Shown piece after piece: positions 47,692 to 55,730 of a stretch of DNA of 64,000 nucleotides. Within the stretch, counting starts at the first letter, position 1, and each line of letters begins with the position of its first letter. Position numbers and translations under genes: made by a program. The stretch comes from Blastopirellula marina (GTDB taxonomy: Bacteria; Planctomycetota; Planctomycetia; Pirellulales; Pirellulaceae). The stretch covers positions 124,001 to 188,000 of the forward strand of contig NZ_PUHY01000006.1 in assembly GCF_002967765.1 (NCBI RefSeq). Direction: 5' to 3'. The notes beneath the pieces are model-generated. The model was not told the origin of the DNA, made no database searches, and saw nothing but the letters and a program-made list of their open reading frames with translations.

Positions 47692-49320
47692 ATGCCACCT
47701 GTTGTGGATGCATCACGTTTCATCGAGCTTGTGAAAAAGAGTAAGCTCGTGGCTGAACCTGTCTTAAAGCAGGCTGTGAAACAACTGCGCGCTGAGAATG
47801 ATGGGCAAATTCCTTCCGACATTGAAAAGCTGGAAGCATTTTTCGTCCAGCAAGATCTACTCACCACCTGGCACTGCGAGAAGCTTAGAAACGGCAAGTA
47901 CAAAGGCTTCTTTCTCTCCAAGTATCGTCTTCTGAAGCACTTAGGTACCGGAGGCATGAGCAGTGTTTACCTTGGTGAGCACATCGTGATGAACCGCAAG
48001 GTGGCCATCAAGGTCTTACCGCGAAGTCGCGTAAACGATCCAGCATACTTGGCCCGTTTTCATCTGGAAGCACAGACGGCGGCCCTACTCGATCACCCCA
48101 ACATCGTGCGTGCGTTCGATATCGATAACGAAGAAAGCACGCACTATATCGTCATGGAGTACGTGCCAGGAAAAGACTTGCGACAAATCGTTCGGGAGCA
48201 TGGAGCGGTCCCTTTCGAAGCAGCCGCCGACTACATCGCCCAAGCGGCTGATGGATTGCAACATGCCCACGATACCGACATCGTGCACCGCGATATCAAA
48301 CCAGCTAATCTGTTGCTCGATGAACGCGGGATCATCAAAATCCTCGATATGGGTCTCGCTCGCCTGAAGTCGGATTTGAATTCGGCGAGCTCAACCGCAG
48401 GCAAAGAAAACATTCTGGGAACTGCCGACTACTTGGCCCCAGAGCAGGCCGACAATCACCACCACGTTGATCACCGTGTCGATATATATGGTCTTGGTTG
48501 CTCTCTATACTTTCTGCTGACAGGACATCCCCCCTTCCCTGAGGGCAGCATGGCTCAGCGCGTCGCGAAGCACCGCAGCGTCATGCCAGAGGAAATCCGC
48601 AAGTCACGCCCCAACTGCCCGATCGAATTGCAGCGTATTTGCGAAAAGATGATTGCTAAGAATCCAAACGATCGTTTCGCAGAGGCGAAAGAAGTCGCCG
48701 CCGAATTACGAAGTTGGCTTGAATCCCGTGGAAAAGAGCCAACCGTGGCCGACGAGGAGCCAGGCTCCGCCATCCTTTCAGCTGCCGCCCAGAAGGTTTC
48801 CAATCGTATCCGCTCATCCGGCCCATCGCATAATCGAGTAAGAGTTCCTGGCGCTGGCTCATCTATCAGTTCGTATGACTTACAGGTTCGCGAACGTCGA
48901 GAATCTTCTTCCAGCAAATTCGATCCGGCCCAGGAAGATACGATTGCCAACCGAGCCAACGATACGGCCCAACAGCTAAATGCCTCGTCGCATGAACTTC
49001 GCCGAGGGAATTCGAACAATACTTCGAGTTCATCTCTATTCGATTCTCAAGAACTCGACGACACCTCGTTCGATGTTGATGAAGCATTACCAGAAATGGA
49101 GCCAGTACCTTCCGATTCGGCAGCCGTATTACTGGAATCAGAAGCAGTGCACCTACCGACGGCCAATGCGGGGAAGATTCCACTGTTGCCCGCCAAGCCG
49201 ACCTCAAGTCGGCGACTCCCTGCGATCACGAAGTCACTTCGAAATCTACCCACGCTTGTCTGGGTTGTTGCCGCGGCGATCGCTTTGCTCGTCGTGGTTC
49301 TCACCGTGAGCAACTTCTAA
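47692..49320 (+). CDS. membrane-anchored Ser/Thr protein kinase, DMG variant
   Basis: 542 residues. An N-terminal ~75-residue helical module common in planctomycete kinases precedes the kinase domain (about 78-345). Glycine loop GTGGMSSVY, lysine K107 in VAIKV, catalytic D201 in HRDIKPAN and LAPEQ are present. The Mg2+-binding motif reads DMG (219-221) instead of DFG, a conservative change seen in active kinases. A Ser/Asn-rich linker leads to a single C-terminal helix (last ~22 residues), so the kinase domain is cytoplasmic. There is no PASTA domain. Targets are unknown. Confidence 0.93.
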   Translation: MPPVVDASRFIELVKKSKLVAEPVLKQAVKQLRAENDGQIPSDIEKLEAFFVQQDLLTTWHCEKLRNGKYKGFFLSKYRLLKHLGTGGMSSVYLGEHIVMNRKVAIKVLPRSRVNDPAYLARFHLEAQTAALLDHPNIVRAFDIDNEESTHYIVMEYVPGKDLRQIVREHGAVPFEAAADYIAQAADGLQHAHDTDIVHRDIKPANLLLDERGIIKILDMGLARLKSDLNSASSTAGKENILGTADYLAPEQADNHHHVDHRVDIYGLGCSLYFLLTGHPPFPEGSMAQRVAKHRSVMPEEIRKSRPNCPIELQRICEKMIAKNPNDRFAEAKEVAAELRSWLESRGKEPTVADEEPGSAILSAAAQKVSNRIRSSGPSHNRVRVPGAGSSISSYDLQVRERRESSSSKFDPAQEDTIANRANDTAQQLNASSHELRRGNSNNTSSSSLFDSQELDDTSFDVDEALPEMEPVPSDSAAVLLESEAVHLPTANAGKIPLLPAKPTSSRRLPAITKSLRNLPTLVWVVAAAIALLVVVLTVSNF

Positions 49321-49713
49321 CGCTCACCCCCAACTAAGTCTGCTATCAGGCGAATTTCGTCGCCACTAGGCCGCTCTGCCCCCACCGCATAACCCGTACG
49401 AGCTGAACGGCAACAGTCCCACAGAGGTATATTGACAGACCCCGATGACGCCTACTCTGAGGCGTGGATTGGGCTAGCAGTCACCCCATGGACACATCTA
49501 AACCGTTTGAAAATAGTGACTTAAGCAAATTGCTTGAAAGTTACTCCGGCTGCGACGTAGGATAAAGTAGAAGTTCAAACGGCCCCAGAGGCCGCTTGGC
49601 AATTCCCACCAGAAATGGAATTCGTGGTATCGCAAGTCGCAGGACGACCGACACGATTAACTCCACGAGCGACACCTACCAGGTCGCCCGGCAGGCCAAA
49701 CCAAGAGAGTTCC
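49321..49713. other. spacer before the zincin gene, with a possible 25-residue ORF
   Basis: 393 bp. It holds a 26-codon open frame (49488-49565), hairpins ACGCCT/AGGCGT near 49450 and CGGCC/GGCCG near 49580, and a TTGACA with a weak TACTCT partner near 49434-49460. None is strong enough to call. Confidence 0.35.
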
Positions 49714-50427
49714 ATGAGTCGCATGTCGTATCGAGGCATCACGCACACGAAAGTCGCGAAGACCAAAGTCGCGTCGCGAGATTTTCGTTTGCCAACCCAG
49801 GCGTCACGACGCCGCGGAGGGAATGCAGCGCGTACGACGAAGTCTGAGTACTTCGCACCACCGGAAGATTGGCACGAACCAACGAACGACACTGGAACAG
49901 ACTACAAATTCATTTACCAGCCGCCCGGTGAAGGTTTTTGTCACATTCTGACAGAAGAAGAGATCCGCGATCGCCTGGCACAACTGCCTGAATGGATGCT
50001 CGAGGGGCTGGAAGTCGTTCAGTTGAGTCGGCTGACACGCAAGAAGCTTAGCTTCCCTTGTTACGGCATGCAGTGGGGTGCATCGATCTACCTCTACCCG
50101 ATGGACGAATCGCTCATCGAGTATTTCCCACATCCGCCCCGCCCCGAGCAATTGGTCGAGGCCAAGATGTTTGGAGCCGTGTGGGAAGAAGACGAAGATG
50201 GCTTCTGGCGTTTGGAATGGACCGAAGAGACCATCAAAGACTTCTACCTGAATAACGTCCTCGTTCATGAACTGGGGCATCTGCTCGATACGCGAAACAA
50301 TAACTACGTGGCTCGCGAACGCTATGCCGAATGGTTCGCAATCGAATACGGCTATCGGCCAACCCGACGTCAATCGCTTGCTGCAAAGGCAGCTAAAAAA
50401 GTGGTTCGCCGGCACCACAAGACCTAG
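49714..50427 (+). CDS. small zincin-type metalloprotease-like protein
   Basis: The ATG at 49714 follows AGAGAG and gives 237 residues; a longer frame reaches 49615. The C-terminal part has HELGH (H185, E186, H189), the HExxH zinc motif. E206 in a downstream helix (RERYAEWFAIEYG) could be the third ligand, as in gluzincins. The N-terminal 45 residues are basic and Arg/Lys-rich, without a signal peptide. The tail after residue 216 is Arg/Lys-rich too. Family is not identified. A DNA- or ribosome-associated protease is possible. Confidence 0.7.
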   Translation: MSRMSYRGITHTKVAKTKVASRDFRLPTQASRRRGGNAARTTKSEYFAPPEDWHEPTNDTGTDYKFIYQPPGEGFCHILTEEEIRDRLAQLPEWMLEGLEVVQLSRLTRKKLSFPCYGMQWGASIYLYPMDESLIEYFPHPPRPEQLVEAKMFGAVWEEDEDGFWRLEWTEETIKDFYLNNVLVHELGHLLDTRNNNYVARERYAEWFAIEYGYRPTRRQSLAAKAAKKVVRRHHKT

Positions 50428-50635
50428 TCTGCCGGTACGGTCCGTGAACTAAGCTGTTGTTGTTCCACAACTTGAGACCACGTGGCGGTTGTGGATCAGG
50501 CATTATGGATACAAATGCCAGCGAATTTCGTTCCTTCTTGTGGAGCGAACCTGGGTTATTGTTAGGATAGGCATTTTCCCAGATTGCTCGCTTGTCTTCT
50601 CACGATAACGAAACAGATAGGGCCTGAAATTGACC

Positions 50636-52561
50636 ATGTTCCGACCCCTCGTTGCGGTTGCCGTTGTACTCGTATCAATTGCTGCGGTGGTCTCACCTGC
50701 TATTGCAGCCCCGACGCCCGAACAACGCGAGCAACTTCAGGCGCTAAAACTCGATATTCGCAAGACTTCCAACTTCTTGAAGCGAGGCCTGGTTACCGAG
50801 TCGGTTGAACTTGTGCGTAGCATTCAGTCCCGAATGGAGACTTTGGACGCCGCTCAAGATGCCGAGATCGCTGCCGAACTCAAACAACTGACGGACCTGT
50901 TGGCGGCTTCGCATGGTGTGTTGGAACTCGAGGGTTACACACTCCGACCACTTTTGGGGTACGTCAACAGTCCCTCTTCTTCGATGGAAATGTCGGCTAC
51001 GCCAGGGACACCTCCCACGACAACACCCCCTGCCCCGCTTCCGGATATCTTCCCGGCAGCCAACATTAGCTTCACTAAGCACGTTGCTCCGATCTTGATC
51101 GCTCGCTGTGGCAATTGCCACGTGACCGGAAGCCGCGGCGGTTTCAATGCAGGCACTTTTGAGGCTCTGATGCAGGGGCCACCAGAGGGGCGTGTTGTTT
51201 TCCCGAACGATGAAATTGGGAGCCGCCTAATCGAAACGATCGAAACCGGTGACATGCCCCGTGGTGGACAGCAAGTGCGCGCCCCTGAGCTTGCGGCCCT
51301 CAAGACTTGGATCAAAGAAGGCGCCAAGTTCGACGGCACCGATCCGAAAGCACCGATCAACCAGCCGAGCGCTTCGCCGGCTCCTGCGGCAATGGAAATG
51401 GCTCGGCTGGAAGTGATGGACGCCACAGGAAATGAGAAGGTCAGTTTCAGCCTGGACGTTGCCGGAATCTTGGCCAATCGCTGCGTGAGTTGCCATGCCG
51501 GACAGAATAACAGCGGCGGTCTACGCATGGACAACTTTACCCAGTTCATCCGTGGTGGCGACAGTGGCGCGCCTTTCGTTCCAGGTAAACCTCAGGAGAG
51601 CATGCTCGTCAGCCTGATCAAGGCGACCGGCAACGAGCGAATGCCCCGAAATGGCCCGCCTCTCACAGCAGATCAGATCGCCAAAATCGAAACTTGGATT
51701 CGTGAAGGGGGCAAATTCGACGGCACTTCGGCTCGTGATGATTCGATGTTGCGTTTGAATCAAGTTGCCGTTGCCAAGAAGGCCACGCACGAGGAACTCG
51801 CCAAGTTGCGGGCCGCAAGTAGCCAACAGATGTGGGAACTAAGCATGCCGGATGTGAAAACGGCTAAAGTCGACACGCCGCTGTTCTTAGCATACGGCAC
51901 GATTGGTGAAGACCAGTTGAAGGAGTACGTCGCCGAAGCAGACAAAGCAGCCGCCAAAGTTCGCACGCTGCTGAAGATTCCATCTTCCTCGCCACTGGTG
52001 AAAGGAAAGTTGACACTTTACTTCTTTCGCCAACGCTACGACTATGCCGAATTTGGCAACATGATCGAACGTCGCGACCTGCCCGGCAACTGGAAAGGTC
52101 ACTACCGGTTCGATGTGACCGATGCCTATGGAGCAATCCAGGTTCCCAGCGAAGACGATTACGACGTGAATGTCTTATTGGGACAATTGATTGGCTCGTC
52201 GCATGTGGCTTCCCTGGGAGACGGGACCGTACCTGCTTGGTTCTCCGAGGGAGTCGGTCGGGTGATAGCTTACCGAATGAACAAGAGTGATCCGCGAGTT
52301 CAAGCCTGGGACGATCAAATTGGTCCGGCTGTTAGCTCAATGGCAAAGCCCGACGACTTCGTTAATAATCGCCTATCGCCGGAGCAGAACGGCGTGGTGA
52401 GCTACGCCTTCATGAAAGCCGCGATGGGACGTGGAAACCAGTTCGATGCGTTGATGAATGCTCTCCGCAAAGGGACGAATTTCAATCAGGCATTCCAGTC
52501 TGCTTTCGGCGGAACACCTTCCCAGGTAGCAACCGCGTGGGTCATGTCTGGCGGTCGATAG
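50636..52561 (+). CDS. secreted diheme cytochrome fused to a degenerate peptidase-MA-like domain
   Basis: The ATG at 50636 begins a signal peptide (residues 1-25). The TTG two codons earlier is less likely. Two similar planctomycete cytochrome modules follow, with heme sites CGNCH (158-162) and CVSCH (283-287), each ending in W-I-R/K-E-G-x-K-F-D-G-T. The C-terminal ~210 residues match the layout of peptidase MA family proteins, including PAWFSEGVGRVIAY. The expected HExxH is replaced by a sequence around SSHVAS, so zinc catalysis is probably lost. An N-terminal coiled-coil-like region lies between. Probably a periplasmic redox or scaffold protein. Confidence 0.8.
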   Translation: MFRPLVAVAVVLVSIAAVVSPAIAAPTPEQREQLQALKLDIRKTSNFLKRGLVTESVELVRSIQSRMETLDAAQDAEIAAELKQLTDLLAASHGVLELEGYTLRPLLGYVNSPSSSMEMSATPGTPPTTTPPAPLPDIFPAANISFTKHVAPILIARCGNCHVTGSRGGFNAGTFEALMQGPPEGRVVFPNDEIGSRLIETIETGDMPRGGQQVRAPELAALKTWIKEGAKFDGTDPKAPINQPSASPAPAAMEMARLEVMDATGNEKVSFSLDVAGILANRCVSCHAGQNNSGGLRMDNFTQFIRGGDSGAPFVPGKPQESMLVSLIKATGNERMPRNGPPLTADQIAKIETWIREGGKFDGTSARDDSMLRLNQVAVAKKATHEELAKLRAASSQQMWELSMPDVKTAKVDTPLFLAYGTIGEDQLKEYVAEADKAAAKVRTLLKIPSSSPLVKGKLTLYFFRQRYDYAEFGNMIERRDLPGNWKGHYRFDVTDAYGAIQVPSEDDYDVNVLLGQLIGSSHVASLGDGTVPAWFSEGVGRVIAYRMNKSDPRVQAWDDQIGPAVSSMAKPDDFVNNRLSPEQNGVVSYAFMKAAMGRGNQFDALMNALRKGTNFNQAFQSAFGGTPSQVATAWVMSGGR

Positions 52562-52584
52562 GCCTGACTTGCGAATGATCAAGA

Positions 52585-52614
52585 AAAAGGCGATGCCTAT
52601 TGGCATCGCCTTTT
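52585..52614. terminator. bidirectional intrinsic terminator
   Basis: AAAAGGCGATGCC and GGCATCGCCTTTT are perfectly complementary 13-base arms (52585-52597 and 52602-52614) around a TATT loop. A-rich and T-rich ends serve both strands. It separates the convergent cytochrome gene and the His-rich lipoprotein gene. Confidence 0.9.
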
Positions 52615-52642
52615 CATTTCTTGAATGAGTAAGTTTCGCCAC

Positions 52643-53146
52643 TTAGTGCGAATGACCATGATGGTGGTGTTCGATCTCGCCCTGGTACGGCTTGCCATCG
52701 ACTTCCACATCTACTGTCGCCGCAGCTTCTTCCGCTTCCAGCAAAGCAAACAGATCGGGATCGGCGGTCTCGAACTTAGCGGTTGTTTCTTCGCCATCGG
52801 AACGGACGGCTGGGATGTCCCAAGATTTCGTGTTTCCCTCGACGGTGACGTTCACTTGCAGATTCTCGCCTGGGATTTTGACTTCCTCTTTGCCGGCGCT
52901 GTCCAGAACGTAGAAGGTTAGCGTCTTTGTTTCGTCATCGTGCGACCATTCCAAGTGATACTCTTCCTCACCAAGCTCAATCAAGTGACCACCATGCGGA
53001 CCAGCCGCTTCATGATCGTGCCCTTCGTGGTCGTGATCGTGCCCTTCTTCGTGCCCGGCAGAGTCGGTCTTTTCCGACGTGCAGCCCGCCAGCGAAACTG
53101 GCACGGCAAACGCACATAATAGTAGTATCAGCTTTCCAAACTTCAT
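52643..53146 (-). CDS. histidine-rich metal-binding lipoprotein
   Basis: The ATG at 53144-53146 gives a 167-residue protein; a longer frame lies upstream. A signal peptide ends in the lipobox SLAGC (C22). The mature start is dense in His, Asp and Glu (GHEEGHDHDHEGHDHE, residues 31-46), and the C-terminus ends HHHHGHSH. The middle is a β-rich domain. His-rich ends bind Zn, Ni or Cu, so a periplasmic metal buffer or transporter-associated lipoprotein is likely (inference). No transporter gene is adjacent. Confidence 0.8.
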   Translation of the reverse strand: MKFGKLILLLCAFAVPVSLAGCTSEKTDSAGHEEGHDHDHEGHDHEAAGPHGGHLIELGEEEYHLEWSHDDETKTLTFYVLDSAGKEEVKIPGENLQVNVTVEGNTKSWDIPAVRSDGEETTAKFETADPDLFALLEAEEAAATVDVEVDGKPYQGEIEHHHHGHSH

Positions 53147-53329
53147 TGTGCCAGACTCCTCGATTGGCATTTCTGATTTGCTTTGATGTATTCGCCACCT
53201 ATCGCCGGCAGCGAACTCCGCCTTTCCCAACCATTCGCGGGAAGCCCTCGATTATTCGGCACGAAACCGACGGCGCCAATCCTGCCCCGTCATTCGTCGT
53301 CCGTTCGAGCTCATTCTGGGTGAAATCGA

Positions 53330-54439
53330 TTACAGTTCGATTCCGCTTCCCGTCGCTACCGGCTGGCTGTTTCCTTTGGTGAATGCATCGATGTAGGAAA
53401 GGTCGCCACCGCCAACTCCCATCTTCGCTGCCTGGAAAAATTTAGCAGCCTGGGCGTCGTCTCCGTCGAAGTGTAAGAGTACCCCAACACAGAACAATAA
53501 ATCGGCGTTCTGTGGGTCAGCAACCGCACGGCGAGCATTCGCTTCGATGATCGAAGCCTTGGCGGCAGCGTTACTATCCAGCAGCCCATCGAGGGTCAGA
53601 TTTGTCGAAGCGATATTCGGATCTTGCTGAACCGCCAGCTTCATCGCCTTGACCGCTTCCTCCGGATGATTGGTGGCCAAGTAGGCGAGTGCCTTATGCA
53701 GGTGACCTTGAGCGTCTCCTGGGGCGGCCGCGACAGCATCTTTGTAGCGTCCCAGAGCTTCACTATATCGTTGCTGGCGGAATAGAGCATTCCCGGCGTC
53801 AATAAAGCGAGCAGCCCGTTCCACCGCCTGGGGACTTGGCTGTTCAATCGGCAAGTTAGGTTTGGCGACCATTTCCGGAACGACCGAAGGGGAAGTCAGT
53901 CCGCCGAACGATTGACTTCGCTGAGGCTCGATGGCGAAATCTCGGGGCAACCCCATAAATTGCTTCATTGCTTGGGGGCCGTAGTTCAGCTCCGCTGGCT
54001 GAGTGGGAGGAAGATAGTATTCAAGGTATTGATCGCTAGGCCGGTAATAGGTGCCGTAGGGGTACAGCCCGGAATAGTTCAATGGATACCCAGCGTTGTA
54101 ACCGTAGACGTACGGCGTGGGATAAGAATAGCCGTAAGGGGTCAGCCCAATCCCGATCGATAACCCGCTCCCCCCCCAAAAACTGCCGTAGCTTGGATAA
54201 CGATAACCGTAACCGCCACCATGATGATGGTGGTGATAGTCACCACGGTTGCCGTGCGAATAGTTGTTGTAAGAAAAACTTCCTGAGTATCCGCCAGGCC
54301 GAGTCACATCGGCGTAACCGCCTCGTCCAACCGTAATGTTACTGCGGCTCTTGTATTTGTATTGCCCCAAACCTTGCGCTTGCGCGAAGCTTCCTGCCGC
54401 AACGATCGCCAGAATGGCTAACATGCTTACGTAACGCAC
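53330..54439 (-). CDS. secreted Gly/Tyr/His-rich protein with TPR-like repeats
   Basis: A GTG at 54437-54439, with GAGGAG seven bases upstream, is the likely start, giving 369 residues. A signal peptide precedes the AQAQG region. Residues ~55-130 are very rich in Gly, Tyr, Ser and His, including an HHHHH-GGGYGY stretch and repeated YGY/YPY units. From about residue 205 come TPR-like helical pairs (ALFRQQRYSEALGRYKDAV). A promoter-like TTGCCC-17-GATAAT lies just upstream. It may be a surface or stalk-related protein, but that is unproven. Confidence 0.75.
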   Translation of the reverse strand: MRYVSMLAILAIVAAGSFAQAQGLGQYKYKSRSNITVGRGGYADVTRPGGYSGSFSYNNYSHGNRGDYHHHHHGGGYGYRYPSYGSFWGGSGLSIGIGLTPYGYSYPTPYVYGYNAGYPLNYSGLYPYGTYYRPSDQYLEYYLPPTQPAELNYGPQAMKQFMGLPRDFAIEPQRSQSFGGLTSPSVVPEMVAKPNLPIEQPSPQAVERAARFIDAGNALFRQQRYSEALGRYKDAVAAAPGDAQGHLHKALAYLATNHPEEAVKAMKLAVQQDPNIASTNLTLDGLLDSNAAAKASIIEANARRAVADPQNADLLFCVGVLLHFDGDDAQAAKFFQAAKMGVGGGDLSYIDAFTKGNSQPVATGSGIEL

Positions 54440-54475
54440 TACATCACTCCTCGAGGCAAAAGGGACAACCTCTCT

Positions 54476-54504
54476 ATTATCTGGTCGTTCCCTGCAATGG
54501 GCAA
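54476..54504 (-). promoter_or_regulatory. sigma-70-like promoter of the Gly/Tyr-rich protein gene
   Basis: Minus-strand TTGCCC (54499-54504) and GATAAT (54476-54481) with 17-base spacing, about 37 bases before the GTG start. Activity is inferred. Confidence 0.5.
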
Positions 54505-54641
54505 AGAGATTTGTCGAATTCGTTGCCTCGACTTGCCGTGAATCAGGCAAACTCTTTGAGGTCAGCTCTTTATTTTTAGGAAGATATTTAACTAAACTTA
54601 GGGCAGAGATTCTGCTGTTGAGTCTCGTTCGTGCCTGCAAG

Positions 54642-55712
54642 ATGCCTGCCGTGACCAAACTCGACCTCGAGGAATTCCTCGACATCCTGAAACAACTGGT
54701 TCGTCACCCTTCCGTCGTCGGATCGGAGCACGCTTTCTTCCGTTACCTGCAGCGGGAATTAGAAGAAACGCATGCCACGGTCACCTTGTATGAAGGCCTG
54801 TTAGTTGCCAGCGGCACGCAGCCTGATCGGATGCATATTTCGGCTCACGTCGATCGGCATGGACTGATCTGTACCGGACCCAATGAGTTTCAATACGCGG
54901 CGTTCGTTGCCCGCAACCGTGGCGACCTTTTGGGGGACTCGGTCTCGGAGCAGACGTTCCAAACAATCGCCGAGCGTTTTCATGAGCGGTTTGTGCAAGC
55001 ATACGTCCCCTGGAGTGGTACCTACCTGGGCAAAGGGACGATCAAGCGTTCTTACCTCTGTGAACGGCGAGGCAACCTCGTTTTCGAGGTTGAGGGGCTC
55101 GACCACGTATTGCCAGGCACACCGGTCGCTTATCAAGACCGGCTGTCCATTTCGTACGGGCGAGTCTCGGCTCAGCTGGACAACGTGCTGACCACAGCAA
55201 TGTTGATTTACCTATTTCGCCAAGGCTTCCAAGGAACGGCATTATTCACGGCTCAAGAAGAAGCGGGGCGAAGCTGGCGATTCCTGCTCGAGTGGTTCCG
55301 CCGCTGTGGGATCGAAACGCAAGACCTGCTGGTGCTCGATACGAGTCCCTTTCCAGATATTGCCACTGCCGATGCCCAACAGGTCGTGCTGCGAAAGCGC
55401 GATGCGAATGCCATCTTCAATCCGCAAATGGTGGCTAAGCTAGAAGAGGCCTGCCAGAAGTTCGGCATCCGTTACATGTTTAAAGACGAGATGCTGGCAA
55501 AGCAGAACGAACAGCGTGTTGCCGAAGGGAAGAATCCCACCTCATTGGGAAGCACCGAGTTAGGCCGTGTCGCTTCAGCGTCCGAAGGAACCATTCAAGG
55601 CGCTACGCTGCAAGTTCCCACCACTGGCTATCACACGCCAGAGGAATCCGCGGCGTTATCCTCAATCGAAGCCATTCTCGATGTTCTGTGCGAGGTCGCG
55701 CTCGAGGAATAG
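54642..55712 (+). CDS. M42-like metallopeptidase
   Basis: About 356 residues from the ATG at 54642; a TTG at 54618 is also open. Metal-binding positions of the M42/M20 aminopeptidase fold are visible: H69 and D71 in ISAHVDRHG, a bridging Asp in SAQLDNVLT, the catalytic glutamates in TAQEEAG, an Asp in VLDTSPF, and a His in TGYHTPEE near the end. M42 enzymes are cobalt/zinc aminopeptidases or endoglucanases of cytosolic location. There is no signal peptide. The substrate is unknown. Confidence 0.85.
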   Translation: MPAVTKLDLEEFLDILKQLVRHPSVVGSEHAFFRYLQRELEETHATVTLYEGLLVASGTQPDRMHISAHVDRHGLICTGPNEFQYAAFVARNRGDLLGDSVSEQTFQTIAERFHERFVQAYVPWSGTYLGKGTIKRSYLCERRGNLVFEVEGLDHVLPGTPVAYQDRLSISYGRVSAQLDNVLTTAMLIYLFRQGFQGTALFTAQEEAGRSWRFLLEWFRRCGIETQDLLVLDTSPFPDIATADAQQVVLRKRDANAIFNPQMVAKLEEACQKFGIRYMFKDEMLAKQNEQRVAEGKNPTSLGSTELGRVASASEGTIQGATLQVPTTGYHTPEESAALSSIEAILDVLCEVALEE

Positions 55713-55730
55713 ACTGGCCAATCAATCGGT

